28,938 nucleotides of DNA from an uncultured Bacilli bacterium. GTDB lineage: Bacteria; Bacillota_I; Bacilli_A; RF39; UBA660. The DNA is taken from positions 1 to 28,938 of the forward strand of contig CAKOLT010000011.1 of assembly GCA_934096315.1 (NCBI GenBank). Direction: 5' to 3'. The translations under genes were made by a program, and so were the position numbers. The notes under the pieces were generated by a model. It was not told the origin of the DNA. It made no database searches and was given only the letters and a program-made list of their open reading frames with translations. Below, in pieces: positions 24,214 through 28,938 of the stretch; the first letter of the stretch is position 1; each line of letters starts with the position of its first letter.

Positions 24214-24450
24214 CCTTAAAATGCAGAAAAGAGCACTAATATAAGGACGAAAAAATCCGCGGTACCACCTTATTTCACCAATAGTGCTCTCTTCTTTATA
24301 ACGGGTTTGTTCCCGATTTTTCCTAATTTATTTCAGAAAAACACATTCAGAAGTGATCTATGTAATATAAATATATTAACTTGCACCAAACGTTAACTCT
24401 CTGTAATATTTAATATTACATCGTCTTCCTCTCATGTTTTAATTAAATTT
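24214..24450 (-). promoter_or_regulatory. T-box riboswitch controlling ileS (Ile specifier AUC)
   Basis: On the minus strand the antiterminator carries the T-box AAGGTGGTACCGCGGAT (24272-24256). The competing terminator is formed by GAGCACTA (minus 24289-24282) and TAGTGCTC (minus 24238-24231), followed by TTTTC. Stem I upstream shows GATGTAATAT/ATATTACAT arms, a GGTG apical motif, and codon AUC followed by A at 24357-24355, which fits the Ile specifier. Uncharged tRNA-Ile would favour read-through. Confidence 0.92.
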
Positions 24451-24455
24451 ACTTA

Positions 24456-24484
24456 ATTATAGTAAATATTAATATAATTGTCAA
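24456..24484 (-). promoter_or_regulatory. ileS promoter
   Basis: Perfect consensus TTGACA (24484-24479), 17 bp, TATAAT (24461-24456) on the minus strand, just upstream of T-box stem I. Confidence 0.9.
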
Positions 24485-24502
24485 GTGTATTTTTTTAATC
24501 TT

Positions 24503-24545
24503 CAGGATAAACGCATGAGTTTTAAAAACTTATGTGTTTATCCTG
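24503..24545. repeat. ~20-bp inverted repeat upstream of the ileS promoter
   Basis: CAGGATAAAC.CATgAGTTTT on one side and AAAACTtATG.GTTTATCCTG on the other, with only G-T or single mismatches. It has no T-tract on either strand, so it is not a standard terminator. It is 18 bp upstream of the ileS -35. It could be an end of a lost element or a protein site. Confidence 0.6.
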
Positions 24546-24647
24546 TAGAAAAAAGATACTATATAAGTACCTTAATTTATGAAATAATCTTATTTTTATA
24601 AGTAAGTTGTATTTATAGCATGATATTTTAGCTGGTATATTTGAATA

Positions 24648-24840
24648 TTATTCGCCCGACTCTAATAGCCAATCTATTATATTTTTTACTTTTATACCAT
24701 TGTAGTCGCTATTTATTGTTTTATCCATAGATAATATTATTTTTTCGTAATTATCTGGTATGCTTTCTAAACTTCTTAATTCTCTTGTTTTTACTTGCTC
24801 ATTATTTAGTGTCTGTGTATTTTCCTAAAGTTTTTAATAA
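24648..24840 (-). pseudogene. C-terminal remnant of a DUF4143-type AAA ATPase
   Basis: A minus-strand frame ending at TAA 24650-24648 reads KTRELRSLESIPDNYEKIIL, then SMDKTINSDYNGIKVKNIID and WLLESGE. This matches the tail of the AAA/DUF4143 ATPases (REf..L..I.DNYpK.vls.D....GI...n.idwLL). Upstream of NNEQ the frame breaks within a few codons and the ATPase domain is missing. It lies between ftsW and ileS. No function remains. 24546-24647 shows nothing else. Confidence 0.6.
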
Positions 24841-24902
24841 TGATTTATTTAACGTCTGTTCTATCAGTTTTGCAAATAGAATTAAAGAAGTCAAAATTGT
24901 TT

Positions 24903-25991
24903 TTAGCAATTAGTATCTTTACTAATATTTAAAAGAATACCCATACTTGCCATAGAGATAAGTAGTGAACTTCCTCCGTAGGATAAAAATGGTAGTGTTA
25001 CCCCTGTAACGGGTATTAATCCTACTACTACGGATAAATTAAGTATAGTTTGGAAAGAGAGCATAAAGGTAATGCCAAAGGCTAAATACTTTCCAAATAA
25101 GTTATTACAATTAATGGCTATTTTAAATCCTCGATATATAATAAAAGCGAATAATGCTATTACTATAAAGGCTCCGATAAATCCTAGTTCTTCACATATA
25201 ACTGCAAATATAAAGTCTGTCTGTGGTTCTGGTAAATAGAAATGTTTTTGGACAGAGTTTCCTAAACCAAGACCTAGTAATCCTGCAGGACCAATAGCAT
25301 AGAGACTTTGTATTATTTGAAACCCACTTCCTAAGGGATCAGTCCATGGATTTAGAAAGGAAATTATTCTCTCCATCCTATATGGGGCAATAATTATTAG
25401 AACTACAATTCCTATTAAGCCAAATAAGGATAGTTTAACGAAGAAGCCTAGTTTGACACCACTTATAAAGAGTAGTCCTATAATTGCCATAGTAATTACT
25501 ACTCCCGTACCGAAATCTGGTTGAAGCATTATTAAAGCAAATACTAGAAATATAACTATTAAAATGGGGAGAACACCTTTTAATATATTACTAATTTCTT
25601 TATCATTTTTAACTAAGTATTTAGAGGTAAATATAATTAGTCCTAGTTTCATAAATTCACTTGGTTGAATTCCCAGGCTACCAATACCAAACCAGCTTCT
25701 ACTACCATTTCTAATTGTTCCTATACCTGGTATTAGGACAAGTATTAACAATAAAAAGCAAACACCAAATATAATGTTTGCTTTGTTAAAATACTTTTTA
25801 TAATCTATGTTTAATACGACAAATAATATTACATATCCCAATAATAAAAATATAGTTTGTGCTTTTAAATACTTAAATGAATCATTAAATTTATACTCTG
25901 CCCAAATACTTGATGAAGAATATATCATAACTACCCCGATTAAAGATATAAGGATAATAGATATAAACAAAAGTATATCACACTTTTTCAT
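24903..25991 (-). CDS. ftsW: SEDS-family peptidoglycan glycosyltransferase, FtsW-like
   Basis: 362 residues, about ten membrane helices. SEDS motifs: GIQPSEFMKLGLIIF, LQPDFGTGVVI (catalytic-Asp region), GSGFQIIQSLYAIGPAG, KHFYLPEPQTDFIFAVICEE, and LPFLSYGGSSLLISMASMG. It polymerises lipid II at the septum with a class B PBP. FtsW rather than RodA is chosen because mraY lies 8 bp upstream and a PBP precedes that. The start is ATG 25991 with AGGGGGT five bases upstream; in-frame codons further upstream lie inside mraY and would spoil the N-terminus. murD, usually between mraY and ftsW, is absent, and no murG follows. Confidence 0.88.
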   Translation of the reverse strand: MKKCDILLFISIILISLIGVVMIYSSSSIWAEYKFNDSFKYLKAQTIFLLLGYVILFVVLNIDYKKYFNKANIIFGVCFLLLILVLIPGIGTIRNGSRSWFGIGSLGIQPSEFMKLGLIIFTSKYLVKNDKEISNILKGVLPILIVIFLVFALIMLQPDFGTGVVITMAIIGLLFISGVKLGFFVKLSLFGLIGIVVLIIIAPYRMERIISFLNPWTDPLGSGFQIIQSLYAIGPAGLLGLGLGNSVQKHFYLPEPQTDFIFAVICEELGFIGAFIVIALFAFIIYRGFKIAINCNNLFGKYLAFGITFMLSFQTILNLSVVVGLIPVTGVTLPFLSYGGSSLLISMASMGILLNISKDTNC

Positions 25992-25999
25992 ATGACCCC

Positions 26000-26992
26000 C
26001 TATAACCATACACCATAAATAAGTGCAAGTAATGATAATAAAAATCCTACTATCCAGAAAAGTTTGACGATGTCCCCTTCTTTCCATCCGAGTCTTTCAA
26101 AATGATGGTGAATCGGGGTCATTAAGAATACTTTTCTTTTAAAAATTACTACAGAAATTATTTGAATCATAACAGTTAATGTTTCTATTACGAAAACTCC
26201 TCCGATAACGGCAAGGGAAATTTCATGAGCTGTTAATATAGCGACTGTAGCAAGTGTAGCTCCTAAAGTGAGGCTTCCTGTATCACCCATAAATACTTTA
26301 GCGGGATAACTATTAAATACTAAAAATCCCATAATAGAACCAACTAATACAAAACAAAAGATTCCTATATCTTGATAACCTTCTATCCAGAAACTACCCC
26401 AAGATATTAAGCCAAAGGCAAGAAAGGCTATGGCGGATAATCCTCCGGCAAGACCATCTAATCCATCAGTAAGGTTTACAGCGTTAGAAGAACCTACTAA
26501 AAGAAATAGTATAAATACTCCATATAACCAACCCATATTCCATTTAATATGAAGTAAACTAACTTCTAATACGGAATCACCGGGGGTAAACTCTCTAAAT
26601 AAAATATAAAATATTAATGCGACGATAAATTGTAAGAATAATTTTTGCCCCTGGGATAAGCCTTTATTTCTATTCTTCCTAATACTAATATAATCATCAA
26701 GAAACCCAATTAGACCATAAGAAACAAAAACAAATAAAATAATAAATAAGTTAACAGAGAAATTTATTTTACCTAAAAACAAGAGTATTAATGTTGTTAC
26801 AATTGTAGGTATTATAAATATTAACCCTCCCATAGTGGGAGTTCCTGCTTTTTTTGCATGTGTTTCTACATAGACATTAATTCTTTGACTTACTTTAATT
26901 TTCTTTAATAGAGGAATCATAAACAATCCAAATAGGGTTGTTAGTAAAAACCCAATCATTAGAGCAAATAAAGATTTCGTAAGTGTTAACAC
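26000..26992 (-). CDS. mraY: Phospho-N-acetylmuramoyl-pentapeptide transferase
   Basis: 330 residues; transfers phospho-MurNAc-pentapeptide to undecaprenyl phosphate (lipid I) at the membrane. About ten helices. Family motifs: AGTPTMGGLIF, GFLDDYISIRKNRNKGL, SSNAVNLTDGLDGLAGG (Asp active-site region), VFMGDTGSLTLGA, and MTPIHHHFERLGW. I choose the GTG at 26992: GGAAGTGAT, one mismatch from the full anti-16S match, lies just before it, and the protein then begins LTLTKSLFALMIGFLL. The in-frame ATG at 27016 directly abuts a TATAAT -10 box (27022-27017), so it could not be in a transcript from that promoter. It is 8 bp upstream of ftsW. Confidence 0.92.
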   Translation of the reverse strand: MLTLTKSLFALMIGFLLTTLFGLFMIPLLKKIKVSQRINVYVETHAKKAGTPTMGGLIFIIPTIVTTLILLFLGKINFSVNLFIILFVFVSYGLIGFLDDYISIRKNRNKGLSQGQKLFLQFIVALIFYILFREFTPGDSVLEVSLLHIKWNMGWLYGVFILFLLVGSSNAVNLTDGLDGLAGGLSAIAFLAFGLISWGSFWIEGYQDIGIFCFVLVGSIMGFLVFNSYPAKVFMGDTGSLTLGATLATVAILTAHEISLAVIGGVFVIETLTVMIQIISVVIFKRKVFLMTPIHHHFERLGWKEGDIVKLFWIVGFLLSLLALIYGVWL

Positions 26993-27016
26993 AAAATCAC
27001 TTCCATTTCTAAACAT

Positions 27017-27025
27017 ATTATACCA
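27017..27025 (-). promoter_or_regulatory. Extended -10 promoter of mraY-ftsW
   Basis: TGGTATAAT on the minus strand (27025-27017); no good -35 at 17 bp. It gives mraY-ftsW a promoter independent of the interrupted PBP gene upstream. Confidence 0.55.
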
Positions 27026-27081
27026 TAAAAATACTACTATACGAAAATAATTTATAAGTTTACATTAAATACTTTACACTT

Positions 27082-27756
27082 CTAATCATCAAGAAATAAT
27101 CTTACTGTATCTCCGGAAGGAATATAGCTACTTGCTTCTGGTGACATTTTTTTGACATACTTTCCATTTCCTGTATAAACAACATTGAATTCTTTTAGTT
27201 TTTTACTAGCTTCCTGTACACTCATACCAACTACATCTGGAACGGTATAATATTTTTTGTCATACCACTGGTATATTTTCTCAAGACCGTCTTCTCTTTT
27301 GGAAATATTTAGGGCACCGATTGCATCAGTTAAGATGTTTTTAGCAATGGGAGCAGCTACCGTACCTCCATACTGGACTACTCCTTTGGCATTATCAATA
27401 GCAACATATACTACTACTTCGGGATCATCAGCAGGTAAAAAGCCAATAAATGAGACAATATAATTACCAACCATATATGCACCATTGTTAACTTTTTGGG
27501 CTGTTCCTGTTTTGCCTCCCACTCTATAGGAAGGGATATAAGCATTTCTTCCTGTTCCATAGGCTACTACTGTCTCTAGTGCCATTCTTACTGTTTTACT
27601 TGTGTTTTCACTAATTACATTTCTAACAAATGTTGGTTTATTTTCTTTTATTATTTCTTTGGTTTCGGGATGGACTATGCTTTTAACTATGTATGGTTTA
27701 TATAGTTTTCCCCCATTTATAGCGGCAGAGACTGCTGTTATTTGCTGTAACAGGGT
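27082..27756 (-). CDS. 3' part of a class B penicillin-binding protein (FtsI/SpoVD-like), interrupted by a recombinase element
   Basis: The minus-strand frame ends at TAG 27084-27082. It reads upstream beyond its first ATG (27585): LLQQITAVSAAINGGKLYKP, IVKSIVHPETK and so on, the standard transpeptidase sequence, back to about 27756, where a TAG and foreign sequence begin. Visible motif: GGKTGTAQ (third active-site motif); SxxK and SxN would lie in the missing part. The C-terminus is one PASTA domain (YTVPDVVGMSVQEASKKLKE). One PASTA plus position before mraY-ftsW fits the pbpB/spoVD slot of the division cluster. The recombinase gene on the same strand ends inside this fragment. As it stands the gene cannot give a full PBP unless the element leaves. 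Confidence 0.85.
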   Translation of the reverse strand, partial: TLLQQITAVSAAINGGKLYKPYIVKSIVHPETKEIIKENKPTFVRNVISENTSKTVRMALETVVAYGTGRNAYIPSYRVGGKTGTAQKVNNGAYMVGNYIVSFIGFLPADDPEVVVYVAIDNAKGVVQYGGTVAAPIAKNILTDAIGALNISKREDGLEKIYQWYDKKYYTVPDVVGMSVQEASKKLKEFNVVYTGNGKYVKKMSPEASSYIPSGDTVRLFLDD

Positions 27757-28938
27757 CTAATAAATGAAACTTTTTCCCTAAATTTAGAGAAGTAGTATAT
27801 ACACTTTCTCCTGTCTTAATAAAAATATCCAATTTAATCCCTCTATCACTTTGCTTGTGAACTATTATTTTATCTATTAATTCATTAAATACATCACTAT
27901 AACATTTATCATCTTCTAAACAATTCTCTAATGCATTTCTAAGTTTCTCAATTTTATTTTCTATATAATTTTTATTTTCCTTATTGTTTTTTAATTCATC
28001 CATTTTATTTTGATAGGTATTTAATTCTTCATTAAGAGTATTTACTTGTCTTTTATAATCTTCTTTAGATAAGTATTCTTCCATAACAAGTTCTAGTAAT
28101 TTATCTTTTTTATTATTTAAAACTAATATTTTTGATTCTAAATTTTTAATATCTAATTCACTATTATTAGTTTCTAAATAGTTTTTACACTCACTTAATA
28201 TCTCATCGAAGATAGTATTTTTTCTTTTAAATAATTTATTAAACATATCCTTAAATACTTCATCTAATTCAAGTTCAAATACTCTGGGATTAGAACAACC
28301 TTTTAAACTCTCTTTTCTATAAACTTGACATTCCCATACAGGATTATTTTTTCTTTTTCCAGCACTTGATCTATGATAAGTAAGATTATGACAACCACAA
28401 TATATTTTCCCTGAATATGTATATCTATTTTGAAATACTGCTTTATTAATAGTACGATTGGTAAAACTATCTTGTCGTTGCTTTAGTTTAATATTAGCTC
28501 GTTCCCATAGCTCTTCAGATACTATTGGTGGAACATTATCATAATCTTTATAGATAATCCAATCAGATTCATTTAATCTTTTCTTTTGCTTAGTACGATA
28601 ATCTAATACTTTTGATTTATGTCCACAATAATATCCTTTATATTTAGGATTTTCTATAATTCTAGTTAGTATTGTAGTATCGATTCTTTTTCCTGTTCTA
28701 CTTTTGTAACCTATACTATATAAATATCTTGATACTTTAGATAATCCATCAGTAGTATTAGCATATCTATCAAATATTATCTTAATCATTTTTGCTTGTT
28801 CTTCATCTATAACTAGTTTTCCTTTATCTTTTACATAACCATAAATATTAGAGCATCCTAGTACCACACCATTATCAATACTTCTTTTCATTCCAAATGA
28901 AACTCTTTCGGAAAGTTTTCTCACTTCATCTTGAGCAA
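27698..28938 (-). CDS. Large serine recombinase (partial; N-terminus outside window)
   Basis: Open to the right edge (AQDEVRKLSERVSFGMKRSI is the end of the resolvase domain and linker); the catalytic Ser region lies outside. The in-frame GTG at 28924 is internal, not the start. Recombinase domain: GYVKDKGKLVIDEEQAKMIK and NPKYKGYYCGHKSK. Zinc ribbon: YTYSGKIYCGCHNLTYHR with later WECQVYRKESLKGCSNPR. A long coiled coil (about residues 230-350 of the visible part) follows. The last ~19 residues (VTANNSSLCRYKWGKTI) are encoded by the invaded PBP gene read in another frame, and the stop is at 27698. The protein would catalyse integration and excision of the element. Confidence 0.9.
   Translation of the reverse strand, partial: AQDEVRKLSERVSFGMKRSIDNGVVLGCSNIYGYVKDKGKLVIDEEQAKMIKIIFDRYANTTDGLSKVSRYLYSIGYKSRTGKRIDTTILTRIIENPKYKGYYCGHKSKVLDYRTKQKKRLNESDWIIYKDYDNVPPIVSEELWERANIKLKQRQDSFTNRTINKAVFQNRYTYSGKIYCGCHNLTYHRSSAGKRKNNPVWECQVYRKESLKGCSNPRVFELELDEVFKDMFNKLFKRKNTIFDEILSECKNYLETNNSELDIKNLESKILVLNNKKDKLLELVMEEYLSKEDYKRQVNTLNEELNTYQNKMDELKNNKENKNYIENKIEKLRNALENCLEDDKCYSDVFNELIDKIIVHKQSDRGIKLDIFIKTGESVYTTSLNLGKKFHLLDPVTANNSSLCRYKWGKTI

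Noticed and set aside
1..28938. CRISPR arrays, tRNA and rRNA genes
   Set aside because: No regularly spaced repeats, no tRNA cloverleaf with a recognisable T-arm, and no rRNA-like conserved blocks were seen. CAAACTCAAATCACG near 16003 resembles a T-arm only superficially.

Overview
The window is about 28.9 kb of very AT-rich DNA from a Gram-positive-type bacterium. Supporting signs are strong AGGAGG-type ribosome binding sites, TTGACA/TATAAT promoters with 17-bp spacers, a T-box in front of ileS, an LPXTG-like wall-sorting signal, and peptidoglycan and division genes (mraY, an FtsW-type SEDS protein, a PASTA-tailed penicillin-binding protein). TGG is used for Trp throughout, so this is not a UGA=Trp mycoplasma. 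An uncultured low-GC Bacillota (Bacilli/RF39/Erysipelotrichia-like) is my best guess; the exact lineage is an inference.

Layout. 1-1900 is a regulatory and surface region. It holds the 5' part of a minus-strand secreted protein gene. Upstream of that gene lie a 25-codon leader ORF containing a 13-base poly-G tract and an attenuator-like hairpin. Next comes a compact locus with the architecture of a type I toxin-antitoxin system: a 36-residue membrane peptide, a convergent antisense RNA, and matching repeats at both RNA 5' ends. 1910-3844 encodes a sortase-anchored beta-helix protein. 3861-5826 is a membrane protein plus hisS operon. 5966-7306 is a nonsense-interrupted IS66-type transposase. 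7384-15321 is a complete four-gene Wadjet (jetABCD, best matching type II) anti-plasmid operon. 15322-18325 is a mobile patchwork: an IS30 fragment, two 297-bp near-identical direct repeats, a NUDIX gene, and a radical-SAM gene broken by a TGA inside its iron-sulfur motif. 18326-24484 is chromosomal: a RecG homologue that has lost every helicase motif I can align, yqeY, rpsU, and a type 2-like ileS behind an Ile T-box. 24485-28938 holds a DUF4143-type ATPase remnant, ftsW, mraY, and the 3' third of a penicillin-binding protein gene. That last gene is interrupted by an element carrying a large serine recombinase, which runs off the right edge.

How it fits together. Core genes (hisS, rpsU-yqeY, ileS, mraY-ftsW) frame an accessory island with the Wadjet operon at its centre, IS debris on both sides and a repeat-bounded cargo next to it. 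The most unusual signals are (i) the poly-G leader and attenuator, which look like a slippage-controlled switch for a surface protein; (ii) the type I toxin-antitoxin-like locus; (iii) the full-length RecG-like pseudo-helicase; and (iv) a serine-recombinase element sitting inside the division-cluster PBP gene, reminiscent of excisable intervening elements such as skin. All family assignments come from reading motifs; no database search was run.
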